From Arion vulgaris (lineage: Eukaryota > Mollusca > Gastropoda > Stylommatophora > Arionidae): 64,000 nt of DNA. The notes under the pieces are model-generated. The model had not been told where the DNA came from and did no database searches. It worked only from the letters and a program-made list of their open reading frames with translations. The stretch's first letter is position 1, and each line of letters begins with the position of its first letter. A program made the translations under genes and the position numbers. The stretch lies in the NCBI GenBank assembly GCA_020796225.1, contig CM036754.1:67076000-67139999 (forward strand). Reading direction: 5' to 3'. Below, one piece after another: positions 46,101 to 58,038 of the stretch.

Positions 46101-49100
46101 GAGGAGTTTCTTCGATCTCTTGGCGATCTACTGTTGGATGTGGGGGAGTTTAGGATGGGTATCGAGGTTCTTCGATCTCTTGGCGATCTACTGTTGGATG
46201 TGGGGAGTTTAGGATACCTGGGTATAGAGAGGATTCTTCCGATCTCTTGGCAATCCCACTGTTGGATGTGGGAGTTTAGTATAGGTATAGGAGGTTCTTC
46301 GATCTCTTGGCGATCTACTGTTGGATGTGGGGGAGTTAAGGATGGGTATAGAGGAGGTTCTTCGATCTCTTGGCGATCTACTGTTGGATGTGGGGAGTTT
46401 ATGATGGATATAGAGAAGTTCTTCGATCTGGCGATCTGATTGAATGTGGGGAGTTTAGGATGGGTATAGAGAGGTTCTTTGATCTCTTGGCGATCTACTG
46501 TTGGATGTGGGGTAGTTTAGGATGGGTATGGGGAAGTTCTTTGATCTCTTGACGTCTACTGTTGGATGTGTGTGGGAGTTTGAGATGGGTATGAGGTGGT
46601 TCTTCGATCTCTTGGCGATCTACTGTTGGATGTGGGGAGTTTAGGATGGGTATAGAGGAGGTTCTTCGATCTCTTGGCAATCTACTGTTGGATGTAGAGA
46701 TTTGAGATGGATATAGAGAAGTTCTTCGTCTGCGCGATCTACTGTTGGATGTGTAGGAAGTTTAGGATGAGTATGGTGGTTCTTCCCGATGCCCGCGTCT
46801 ACTGTTGTGTAAGGAAGTTTAGGATACAGAAGTATGAGGATTCTTCGATCTCTTTGCGATCTACTGTGGTGCTTCAGAGGAAGTTTAGAGATGGATATAG
46901 AGGAGGATTTCTTCAGTCTCTTGGCTATCTACTGGCCCGAATGTGAAGTTTAGGATAGGTAGGGGATTTCTTCGATCTCTTAACGTCTACTGTTGAATGT
47001 AGAGTTTAGGGTGATATAAATTCTTCAAATCTCTCTTGGCAATCTACTGTTAGATGTGTGAGGATTTAGAGATGGGTATAAGTGGATTTCTTCGTCTCTT
47101 GGCGATCTACTGTTGATATGGGGAAGATTTCGAATGGTATAGAGAGGTTCTTAATCTTGACGTCTACTGTTGCTTATGTGAGAGTTTAGGATGGATAGAG
47201 TTCTTCGATCTCTTGGCGATCTACTGTTGGATGTAGAAGTTTAGGATGGGTATAGAGAGGTTCTTCGATCTCTTGGCGATCTACTGTTGGATGTGAGTTT
47301 GTAGTGGATATGAAGAGGAGGTTCTTCGTCTCTTGGCGATCTACTGTTGGATGTAGAGGAGTTTAGGATGGGTATAGAGAGGTTCTTCCGATCTCGGCGA
47401 TCTACTGTTGGATGTGAGGGGAGTTTAGGTGGATATAGAGAGTTCTTCGATCTCTTGGCGATCTACTGTTGGATGGCAGAGTTTAGGATGGTATAGAGAG
47501 GTTCTTCGATCTCTTGGCGATCTACTGTTGGATGTGGGGAAGTTTGGATGATGAAGTTCTTCGATCTGCAACGTCTACTGTTGGATGACAGAGAGTTTAG
47601 GATGGTATAGAGAGTGGTTAACTTCGATCTCTTGCGTCTAATGTTGATGACAAGAGTTTAGGATAGGTATAGAGGTTCTTCCGATCTCTTTGCGATCTAC
47701 TGTTGGATGTGGGGGAGTTTAGGATAGGTATAGGAGGTTCTTCGATCTCTTGGCGATCTACTGTTGGATGTGGGGAGTTTTGCAGGATATGGGTATGAGG
47801 GAGGTTCTTTGATCTCTTAGCGATCTACTGTTCCCAGATGTAGGAAGTTTGAGATGGATATAGAGAGGTTCTTCCGATCTCTTCAACGTCTACTGTTGGA
47901 TGTAGGAAGTTTGGATAGAGTATAGAGAGTTCTTCGTCTGTAGCGATCTACTGTGGCCCGGATGTGGGGAGTTTAGGATGGATATGGGGAGGTTTCTTCG
48001 ATCTCTTGGCTATCTACTGTTGAATGTGGGGAGTTGGGATGGGTATAGAGGAGGGTTATTGATCTCTTGGCGATCTACTGTTGGATGTGGGGAAGTTTGG
48101 ATGGATATGGAGGATTCTTCGATCTCTTGGCGATCTACTGTGGATGTGTGGGAGTTTAGGATGGGTATAGAGGTGGTTCTTCGTCTCTTGGCGTCTACTG
48201 TTGATGTGGGGAGTTTAGGATAGGTATGAAGAGGAGGTTCTTCGATCACCGCGTCTACTGTTGTATGTGGGGAGTTTAGGATGGATTAGAGAGGTTCTTC
48301 GATCTCTTGGCGATACTATTTGGATGTGGAGTTTAGGATGAGTATAGAGTTCAACTGATCTCTTGGCAATCTACTGTTGGATATGGGAGTTTATAATGAT
48401 GGATATAGAGAAGTTCTTACAGTCTCGCGTCTACTGTTGGATGTGGGAGTTTAGGATGGGTATGAGAGGAGGTTCTTCGATCTCTTGGCAATCTACTGTT
48501 GGATGTGGGGGAGTTTAGGATGGATATAGAGGAAGTTCTTCGATCTTGGCGATCCTACTGTTGGATGTGGGGGAGTTTAGGATAGGTATAGGAGGTTCTT
48601 CGATCTCTTGGCAGTCTACTGTTGGATGTAGAGGGAGTTTAGGATGGATATAGAGAAGTTCTTCGATCTCTTGGCGATCTACTGTTGGATGTGGGAGTTT
48701 AGGATGGGTATGAGAATTTGGTTCTTCGATCTCTTGGCGATCTAATGTTGATGTAGAGTTTTAGGATAGGTATAGAGAGGTTCTTCGATCTCTTACACGA
48801 TCTACTGTTGGATGTAGAAGTTTAGGATAGGATAGAGGAGGTTCCTCGATCTCTTGGCGATCTACTGTTGGATATTGGGAGTTTAGGATGAGTATAGGAG
48901 GTTCTTCCCGTCTCTTGGCAATCTACTGGCCCAGATGTGGGAAGTTTAGGATGGATATAGAGAGTTAGCTTCGATCTCTTGGCAATCTACTGTTGGATGT
49001 GGGGAAGTTTAGGATAGGCCTGAGAGGATTCTTCCGATCTGCCAACGTCTACTGTTTAGATGAGAGATTTAGGATAGGTATCGAGAGTTCTTCGATCTCT

Positions 49101-52100
49101 TGGCGTCTACTGTTGGATGTGGGGAGTTTAGGATAGGTATAGAGGAGGTTCTTCGATCTCTTGGCGATCTACTGTTAGATGTGGGGAGTTTATTGTAGGT
49201 ATAGGGGTTCTTCCCGATCTCTTGGCGTCTACTGTTGGATGTAGAGTTTAGGATAGGTATAGAGAGGTTCTTCGACTCTTGGCGATCTACTGTTGGATGT
49301 AGAGAGTTTAGGATGGGTATAGAGGGAGTTTCTTTGATGATCTCTTGGCGTCTACTGACCCAGATGTAAAGGGGAGTTTAGGATGGATATAGAGTGGTTC
49401 TTCGATCTCTTCAGCGATCTACTGTTGGATGTAGAGTTTAGGATAGGTATAGAGGTTCTTCGATCTCTTCGGCGATCTACTGTTGGATGTGGGGAGTTTT
49501 AGGATGGTATCGAGAGGTTCTTCGATCTCTTGGCGTCTACTGTTGAATTGTGGGGAGTTTAGGATGGGTATAGAGGGGTTCTTCGATCTCTTGGCGATCT
49601 ACTGTTGGATGTGGGGAGTTTAGTAGCAGGTAGAGAGGTTCTTCAAATCTCTTGGCGATCTACTGTTGGATGTGGAAATTAAGATGAGTATAGAGAGTTC
49701 TTGATCTCTTGGCAATCTACTGTTGGATGTGGGGAGTTTATGATGGATATAGAGAAGTTCTTCGATCTCTTAGCGTCTACAGTTAGATGTAGAGAGTTTG
49801 AGATGGGTATAGAGAGGAGTTCTTCGATCTCTTAACGTCTGTTGGATGTGGGGAGTTTAGGATGGATATAGAGAAGTTCTTCGATCTCTTGGCGATCTAC
49901 TGTTGGATGTGTGAGGTTTAGGATGGTATAGAGTGGTTCTTCGTCTCTTGCGATCTACTGGCCCAATGAGGGAGTTTAGGATGGGTATAGAGGAGGTTCT
50001 TCGATCTCTTGGCGTCTACTGTTGGATGTCAGAGAGTTTAGGATGGATATAGAGTTCTTCGATCTCTTGGCGATCTACTGTTGGATGTGTGGGAGTTTAG
50101 GATGGGGTATAGAGTGGTTCTTCGATCTCTTGGCGATCTACTGTTGATGTGGGGAGTTTAGGATAGGTATAGAGGAGAGGTTCTTCAGTCTCTTTGCACG
50201 TCTACTGTTGGATGTGGGGAGTTTAGGATGGATATAGAGAGGTTCTTGTCTCTTGGCTATCTGTTGAATGTAGAAATTTAGAGATAGGTATAGAGAGGGA
50301 TTTCTTCGTCTGCAACGTCTACTGTTGAATGTAGAGTTTAGAGATGAATATAGAAGTTCTTCAATCTCATAACAATCTACTGTTGAATGTGTAAGTTTAG
50401 AGATGGGTATAGAGGTGGTTTCTTCGATCTCTTGGCGATCTACTGTTGATGTGGGGAGTTTAGGATAGTATAGAGGTTCTTCGATCTCTTGGCGATCTGT
50501 TGTATGTGGGGAGTTTAGGATGGATATGAGAGGGTTCTTCGATCGCGGGCGTCTACTGTTGGATGTAGAGTTTAGAGATAGGTATAGAGAGAGTTCTTCG
50601 TCTCTTGGCGATCTACTGTTGAATGTGAGGAAGTTTACGCAGTAGATATAGAGAAATTCTTCAAATCTCTTAACGTCTACTGTTAGATGTAGGAGTTTCC
50701 CAGGATGGTATAGAGGATTCTTCGATCTCTTGGCGATCTACTGTTGGATGTAAGGGAAGTTTAGGATGGATATAGAGGAAGTTCTTCGATCTCTTGTCGA
50801 TCTACTGTTGGATGTGGGGGAGTTTAGGATGGGTATAGAGAGGTTCTTCGATCTCTTGGCGATCTACTGTTGGATGTGGGGAGTTTAGGATGGATAGAGG
50901 AAGTTCTTCGATCTGTGGCGATCTACTGTTGGATGTAGGGTAGTTTAGGATGGGTATAGAGGTGGTTCTTCGATCTCTTGGCGATCTAATGTTGATGTGG
51001 GGAGTTTGGGATAAGAGTATAGAGAGGTTCTTCGATCTACTTTACGTCTACTGTTGGATGTGGAGTTTTAGAGATAGGTATGATTCTTCGATCTCTTGGC
51101 GATCTACTGTTGAATGTGGGGAAGTTTAGGATAGGTATAGGAGGTTCTTCGATCTTGGCGATCTACTGTTGGAGTGTAGAAGTTTAGGATGGATATAGAG
51201 GGAGGTTCTTCGATCTCTTGGCGATCTACTGTTGGATGTGGGGAGTTTAGGATAGGTATAGAGGAGGTTCTTCGATCTCTTGGCAGTCTACTGGCCCAGA
51301 TGTAAGGAGTTTAGGATGAGGTATCGAGGAGGTTCTTCGATCTCTTGGCGTCTACTGTTGGATGTGTAGGAGTTTAGGATGGGTATAGAGGTGGTTCTTC
51401 GATCTCTTGTCGATCTACTGTTGGATGTGGGGGAGTTTAGTATGGGTATGAGAGGTTGCTTCGATCTCTTGGCGTCTACTGTTGGATGTAGGGGAAGTTT
51501 AGGATAGGTATAGGGAGGTTCTTCCCGATCTCTTGGCGATCTACTGTTGGATGTGGGGAGTTTAGGATGGGTATAGAGGGATTTCTTCGATCGCCAGCGT
51601 CTACTGTTCAGATGTGGGAGATTTAGGATGGATATAGAGAGGATTTCTTCGAAATCTCTTATCTGTTGGATGTGTGAGGAAGTTTAGAGATAGAGTATAG
51701 AGAGGATTCTTCAAATCTCTTGGCAATCTACTGTTGGATGTAGGAAATTTAGAGATAGGTATCGAGAGGTTCTTCGATCTCTTGGCGATCTACTGTTGGA
51801 TGTGGGGAGTTTAGGATGGGTATAGAGGAGGTTCTTCGATCTCTTGCCGATCTACTGTTGGATGTAGGGAATTTAGTATGGTATAGGAGGTTCTTCGTCT
51901 TGGCAATCTACTGTTAGATGTGGGGGTGAGATAGGTATAGAGAGGGATTTCTTGATCTCTTGGCGTCTACTGTTGGATGGCAGGGAAGTTTTATGATGGA
52001 TATAGGAAGTTTTATTTCGTCTCTTGACGATACTACAGTTGGATGTGGGAGTTTAGGATGGTATAGGAGGATTTCTTCGATCTCTTAGCTTGATCTACTG

Positions 52101-52357
52101 TCCCAGATGTGAGGAAGTTTAGGATGGATATGAAATTCTTCGTCTCTTGGCGATCTACTGTTGGATGTGTGGGAGGATTTAGGATGGTATAAGTGGTGCT
52201 GATCTCTTGGCAGTCTAGTTGAATGTGAGGGAGATTTAGAGATGGTATAGAGAGGGATTTCTTCCCGATCTCTTGGCAATCTACTGTTAGATGTGGGAAG
52301 TTTTAGAGATGAGTATAGAGAGGATTTCTTCGTCTCTTGACGTCTACTGTTGGATGT
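37166..52357. repeat. 15.2-kb satellite array of a ~61-bp unit (about 250 copies)
   Basis: The consensus unit in the right half contains GATCTACTGTTGGATGTGGG, then GAGTTTAGGATGGGTATAG, then GTTCTTCGATCTCTTGGC. Units range from about 50 to 66 bp with frequent small insertions and deletions. The left half (to ~45 kb) is A-richer at fixed positions (TTAGATGTAGAAATTTAGA) than the right half. No interspersed element interrupts it. Open frames within it (for example 46059-46439) arise where unit length is near 60 bp and do not encode a gene. Confidence 0.97.
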
Positions 52358-52499
52358 AGTCATTCTTCCTTTACCGTTGAACCAATACCTTTAACATTTA
52401 CCTCAAGCAATAATCTGAATTTGAACAGTATTATCCAAAGACGTGTATTGGCTGCCATCATGAAACCAGTAGTAAGTGTACATGGTGTATATGTGTCCA

Positions 52500-52757
52500 C
52501 CTGTGTTGCAAGGCGCTCATGAGAGGGCAAGAATTATTACACTGCGACCAGCAAAGGCATGTCATAAGAGGTGAATGAGGTAGGGGCCCTTGGGACACTA
52601 CCTAGTAAATAAATAGCGTCGCAGAAATCCAGGCGTACTGCCCTGCCTTAGGCACATAACTAGCACAAAAGTACAATTGCTCTTGGCTCAGACCACATAC
52701 AAATCACAAAGAGCTGTTTAACAAGTGTTCGATAGGGGAGCGTTCGAAAGAAGAAAA
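52500..52757 (+). mobile_element. SINE-1 copy
   Basis: Head GTTGCAAGGCGCTCATGAG, then GCATGTCATAAGAGG, CACATACAAATCACAAAGAG and a GTTCGAAAGAAGAAAA end, as in the 23-kb copy. Confidence 0.75.
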
Positions 52758-52819
52758 AGATGTATATTTGTCAACAATAGCACATAGAAGAAGGGAAATG
52801 GACTGTGTGTTCTTTGTAT

Positions 52820-53260
52820 TGATTGGTTGATTGATTAATAAGACAATCATCATTGCACTAAGTGATGAATAACATGTGTGCTCCGTGAAGATCTCAGCGG
52901 CAGTGCGAGAACTCCGTAGCACAGACCTAGGTCCCCGATGTAATTTCTAAAAATGGTAGACATTTTTGTACGAATTTATTTAATCCTATTTTTTAAAATG
53001 AATTTTCCCCGAGAAGTAGCTTACCGCTCACTCTTATCTATTTAAAACTGTCAAGGATTTCTTTTACGTACTCAACGAACACGGGGAACTCACCGTTTTA
53101 TCGTCCATCTCCGATAGTACTAGGAACTCGATCTCACAATGAAATCATGGATCTCTGAAACATATCGATCATGCCACACGAGAAACAGGCAAGTACATTT
53201 TGAACTAGAAGCAACCGCACCTCTCACATCACGGAATGCAAGAGGTGAAAAAGACATTAA
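52820..53260 (-). mobile_element. SINE-3 copy, minus strand, with (AATC)-type tail
   Basis: The plus strand starts TTGATTGGTTGATTGATTA, the complement of an AATC-rich tail. It continues with the complement of the tail-side body (GTGCTACGGAG...). Together with 53385-53685 in the opposite orientation it forms a head-to-head inverted pair. Confidence 0.65.
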
Positions 53261-53384
53261 GAACAATGAACAAGAACAAACTTAGAAAAGAAATTGTATG
53301 CAACTGTTAACTTATAGTATAGTACAAAAATGCTCATTGGAAGAGAAGAAAGAAATTACACAGGCTTTCACATGCATTCTCTCA

Positions 53385-53685
53385 TAAAAAATTCTTGGCA
53401 GCTCCAAAATCGCGAAGAGCTGGCTGGAAAGCCGTGCCCGGCAAAGTCGTAGAGAAAGATTAATAAATAAAATTTACCGCAAAGAGGCTTCATCATCTTC
53501 AAAATTGCATCGGGGACCCTCGCCGGTGCTACGGAGCTCGTGCACCACAGCTGAAATCTTCATGTATGAAAGTAGTCGGAGCACATGACTGCTTACCGAA
53601 GTGTAATATTGATGATTCAATCAAGCAATCAATCAATCGCTCAATCAATCACTCAATCAATCAATCATTCAATCATAGAAATAAA
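53385..53685 (+). mobile_element. SINE-3 copy, plus strand, ending in (AATC)n
   Basis: Shares TTGGCAGCTCCAAAA, GCTGGCTGGAAAGC and GGGGACCCTCGCCGGTGCT with 59775-59935. The 3' end is a run of AATCAATC (53610-53680), which I read as the SINE's own simple-repeat tail. Confidence 0.7.
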
Positions 53686-53999
53686 TTTGAACTGTAAAAT
53701 ACATTCTTGAATTATTTGTTTGCTGAATTAAAGTAATGCTTACTCGGAGAGCAGACCAATAGGCGCTCAACCATCCTTAAGAATATCGAAGAGATTTGCA
53801 TACAGATGGTGCCATGACTCGCATGTTAAACACATTTCTCTCTCTGACCCTCAGGCTTCCAGTTATGTACATCGGCTAATTCCAAACTCCTTTTTGTCTA
53901 ATGTCAAGCTTCAAATGGATGAACATGCGAGCTGCAATACTTGCCCCTGCAACATTTAATCGCTTATTTCAGCATGGTGTTTGAAAGATGAGCTGATCA
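53686..53999. other. Unassigned sequence
   Basis: No motif recognised before the 56-bp array. Confidence 0.35.
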
Positions 54000-55525
54000 A
54001 AATTTATTTCAAGAATGGCATGTAGCCTGCTGTCACAGTTCTCGATGGTATATTCACCAAATTTATGTCAAGATAAGCGTAGCCTGCTGTCACGGTTCTC
54101 GATGGTATGTTCACCAAATTTATGTCAAGATAGCGTAGCCTGCTGCTCTGATTCTCGATGGTATATTCACCAAATTTATGTCCAAGATAGCGTAGCCTGC
54201 TGCTCACGGTTTCTCGTGGTATATTCACAAATTTATATCAAGATAGCGTAGCCTGCTGTCCCCGGTTCTCGATGGTATGTTCACCAAATTTATCATCAGA
54301 ATGGCGTAGCCTGCTGTCGCTCGATGGTATGTTCACAAATTTATGTCAAAATGACGCTGAGCCTGCTGTCACAGTTTCTCCCGGTAAGTATGTTTCAAAT
54401 TGCTGTCAAATAGCGCAGCCTGCTGTCACGGTTCTCGATAGTGTTAAATTTATGTCAAGATAGCAACCCCTGCTGTCACGGTTCTCGTTATGTTCACCAA
54501 ATTTATGTCAAAGATAGCGTAGCACCTGCTGTACGTTCTCGATGGTATGTTTACTACACAATTTATGTCAAGATAGCGTAGCCTGCTGCTCACAGTTCTC
54601 GATGGTATGTTTCACCAAATTTATGTCAAAGGAATGGCGTAGCCTGCTGTCACGGTTCTCGATGGTATGTTCTGGAAATTTATGTCGAATGGCGTAGCTG
54701 CCTTACGGTTCTCGATGGTATATGCAAATTTATGTCAAAGAATGGCGTAGCCTGCTGTCACGGTTCTCGATAGTATCTTCACCAAATTTATGTCAAAGAA
54801 TAGCGTAGCCTGCTGTCACGGTTCTGCGATGGTATATTCACCAAATTTATGTCCAGAATAGCGTAGCCTGCTGTCCAGTTCTCGATGGTATGTTCACCAA
54901 ATTTATGTCAAGATAGCGTAGCCTGCTGTCACGGTTCTCGATGGTATATTTTCACCAAAATTTATGTCAAGATAGCGTAGCCTGCTGTCACAGTTCTCGA
55001 TGGTATGTTCACCAAATTTATGTCAAAGATAGCGCCTTCTGTCACGATTCTCGATGATATGTTCACCAAATGCATGTCAAGATAGCGTAGCCTGCTGTCA
55101 CGGCGCTCGATGGTATGTTCACCAAATGCATGTCAAGATAGCGTAGCCTGCTGTCAGAGGCTCTCGATGGTATGTTCACCAAATGCATGTCAAGATAGCG
55201 TAGCCTGCTGCTCCAAGGGCTCTCGATGGTATGTTCACCAAATGCATGTCAAGATAGCGTAGCCTGCTGTCACGGTTCTCGATGGTATGTTCACCAAATG
55301 CATGTCAGAATGACGTAGCCTGCTGTCACGGTTCTCGATGGTATGTTCACCAAATGCATGTCAGAATGGCGTAGCCTGCTGTCACAGTTCTCGATAGTAT
55401 GTTCACCAAATGCCGTAAAGATAGCGCAGCCTGCTGTCACGGTTCTCGATGGTATATTTCACCAAATGCATGTCAAGATAGCGTAGCCTGCTGTCACGGT
55501 TCTCGATGGTATGTTCACCGTGCAA
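54000..55525. repeat. 56-bp tandem array, about 27 units, two sub-blocks
   Basis: The unit contains GCGTAGCCTGCTGTCACGG, TTCTCGATGGTATGTTCACC and AAATTTATGTCAAGATA. From about 55065 onward the units carry AAATGCATGTC instead of AAATTTATGTC. The left block has many more small indels than the right. Open frames here are by-products. Confidence 0.95.
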
Positions 55526-55769
55526 CTCCGATTAGGTCAGCAATGACCATGGAAATATTAAAAGAGCACCAAAACATGCCCCCCTCCCTTCTCAGAATTC
55601 CAGCAGTAGAACTTCCCTGCTAGCTTTGATAGTATGCAATGTTCGCTGAATGGCTTCAACCATTTCTTGCAATCTGGCCCAATCCTATATTAGAAATATC
55701 ATCTTCCAAAGTCAATGGTCGACCCAATCCCATCGACATCATCACTTATGTTGTTACTCTTCGAACAGC

Positions 55770-56065
55770 ATCGATTGTTGTAGGTTGAAGATGGATAACG
55801 GAGGTATTCTTCTGTCTATTCGCGACTGTCTATTGGATGAAAACTCTAAAATAGATGTTGAATCGATCCAGCGATTTAAGCAGTTTAGGACCATTCACAA
55901 TTACAACTGGGCATGGTAACAGAGTGTGTTTAATCAGCAAGCCACGAAACCATCAGTATGCATACTCTTCGATATCTACTGGGAAATTGAGCTATGGGTC
56001 TCCCCGAGTGATGTGACTTGCGCACGGTAAAGTCACTGACGTCAGTTATTAACCAATCTTTCCAG
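55770..56065 (+). pseudogene. LINE-A fragment
   Basis: The frame contains KIDVESIQRFKQF, matching KIDAKPIQRFKKF at 36.4 kb, then a frameshift, the shared ACCATCAGTATGCATAC word, and a decayed CPEC region. Third member of the set with 408-715 and 36280-36600. Confidence 0.65.
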
Positions 56066-56094
56066 ACCAGCTAGTTCTTGAAGTCACAGTAATG

Positions 56095-57005
56095 CTCATC
56101 TTATCCTCCCGAATATCCTCTTATCTTCCCAGTATCCTCTTATCCTCCCATTATCCTTTTATCCTCCCAGAGTATCCTCTTATCCCCTTCTAGGTATCCT
56201 CTTATCTTCCCAGGTATCTCTTATCCTCCCCAGATATCCTCTTATCCTCCCAGAGTATCCTCTTACTCCTCCCCATATCTCTGCTCTTCCCAGAGTATCT
56301 CTAATCTCCCAGTATCCTCTTATCCTTTGGTATCCTCTTATCCTCCCAGGTATCCTCTTATCTTCCCAGGTATTCTCTAATCCTCCCAGGTATCCTCTTA
56401 TCCTCCCAGGTATCCTCTTATCCTCCCAGGTATCCTTTTATCCTCCCAGGTATCCTTTATCTCCCAGTATCTCTTATTCTCCCAGATATCTTTTATCCCT
56501 CCCAGAGTATCCTCTTATCCTCCCAGGTATCTGCTCTTTCCAGAGTATCCTCTAATCCTCCCAGGTATCCTCTTATCCTTCTGGTATCTCTTATCCTCCC
56601 AGAGTATCCTCTTATCCTCCATTATCCTCATCTCCTAGTATCTCTTATCCTCCCAGGTATCTTCTTACTCCTCCCTGGTGTCCTCTCTTATCACTCCCAG
56701 TGTCCTCTTATCCTCCCAGTATCCTCTTATCCTCCCAGAGTATCCTCTTATCCTCCAGTATCTCTTATCTTCCCAGAGTATCCTCTTATCCCCTTCTAGG
56801 TATCCTCTTATCCTCCCAGAGTATCCTCTTATCTTCCCAAGAGTATCCTCTAATCCTCCCAGGTATCCTTATCCTCCCAGTATCCTCTTATCCCACCCAA
56901 GTATCCTCTTATCCTCCCAGAGTATCCCTCACCTCTCCCAGGTATCCTCTTATCCTCCCAAGTATCTGCCATCCTCCCAGTATCTTATCCTCCCAAGTAT
57001 ACCCA
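56095..57005. repeat. ~20-bp pyrimidine-rich tandem array, about 45 units
   Basis: The unit is TATCCTCTTATCCTCCCAGG with many one-base variants. The plus strand is almost all C and T, except for the AGG and TA junctions. The complementary strand has GGGAGGATAAGAGGATA units. The frames at 56678-57028 rich in Ser, Leu and Pro are by-products. Confidence 0.95.
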
Positions 57006-57537
57006 ATATTCTTCTAAGTCTTCCCTAAACTTATAATTTATATTTTCTTATATATTTTCCAAGTATCAGGTCATTATAGCCATATATCATACATTTACAT
57101 CTTATGTTGCCTAGGGTTGCATATATTAGTCTACAGAAATGAGAACACTTCTCCTAAGAATTAGAATTCTATTAAAAATTTTGTTCCATGTATATTTTTC
57201 TGATGACTTGATTTTTATTTAGAATATCTTTCCAGTTGCATCAAATGTCTATACAAAATTGCCCGGCATGTGAAATGTTTGAAATCCAAATTTTACAAGT
57301 GAAATTGACTTGACTGAATCCACACTAAGACGATTTCACTCACTGATCAATTAGGCACGGATTAAAAATAGTCTTTCTACCCGAAGCATTGTGTGCGAAT
57401 ATTAAGAATGAACTCTGCTATCTTCACGATTTTAAAGTACATTTCACTACTCATGCAGTTTCAATAGTCACACCACATTTTGCAATGTCACTTCATTTTT
57501 GCAAGTAAAATTTCCCCCTTTTCCCGTTTCTTTGCAG

Positions 57538-57586
57538 ATCACACAGAAGTTTGTCCCAGTGACACTCAGCAGTATCTTCCACGTAT
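57538..57586 (+). CDS. Candidate upstream exon of the M1 aminopeptidase gene (weak)
   Basis: A long pyrimidine tract ends in TTTCTTTGCAG at 57537, a good splice acceptor. The next frame reads ITQKFVPVTLSS, and ITQ(K/E)RF is a common strand in M1 aminopeptidases just upstream of the exon seen at 58039. Against it: a stop lies 16 codons in, the possible donor (CAC|GTATAG) is weak, and phase 0 at its end does not fit the phase-1 start of the next exon. The resemblance may be chance. Confidence 0.2.
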
Positions 57587-57690
57587 AGGCAGCCCATTGC
57601 AATTTTTTCTCTTAACCTGAATTATCATTGATACTAACTAATTTTATTAAAAAAGAGTTAATGAATCAACTTATATAAAAAAGCGCACAA

Positions 57691-57957
57691 ATGTGCTGTA
57701 ATGTTTATTTGCTCTCATGGATCTCAATAGTCTTCCAAGATTGTAGATTCTATTTCAAGTGCCAAGTTAGAAAACCAAATTTTACGCAGTTACAACGTGA
57801 ATTTACAAAATGGTGTCGTGACAGAGTGCTAATTCTGTCTTGGCGTGAAAAATTACCCAGACAAATCTATTTTTTAAAATTGTTTTGCGGACGCTCAGAT
57901 GTTACTCGAGAAATGAGGAGACGTGTCCAGAAAAATGAGGACGTATGGCAATCTTAA
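57691..57957 (+). CDS. Unassigned open frame, 88 codons
   Basis: The frame encodes a basic, Arg/Lys/Trp-rich sequence including KPNFTQLQREFTKWCRDRV and LKLFCGRSDVTREMRRRV. It is not repeat-derived within the window and its composition looks protein-like, but I do not recognise a family. It does not match the M1 peptidase segment expected here. It could be a transposon remnant or chance. Confidence 0.25.
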   Translation: MCCNVYLLSWISIVFQDCRFYFKCQVRKPNFTQLQREFTKWCRDRVLILSWREKLPRQIYFLKLFCGRSDVTREMRRRVQKNEDVWQS

Positions 57958-58038
57958 TATTATTGATATTTGACATATATTTAATATTGTCATTCATTCA
58001 TATATATATATTTATTTGTTCTTATACAAATTGTACAG

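Noticed and set aside
46059..46439. 126-codon open frame with repeated LLLDVG-like residues inside the 61-bp array
   Set aside because: Stays open only because local units are near 60 bp; neighbouring units shift frame. Similar short frames occur on both strands along the array.
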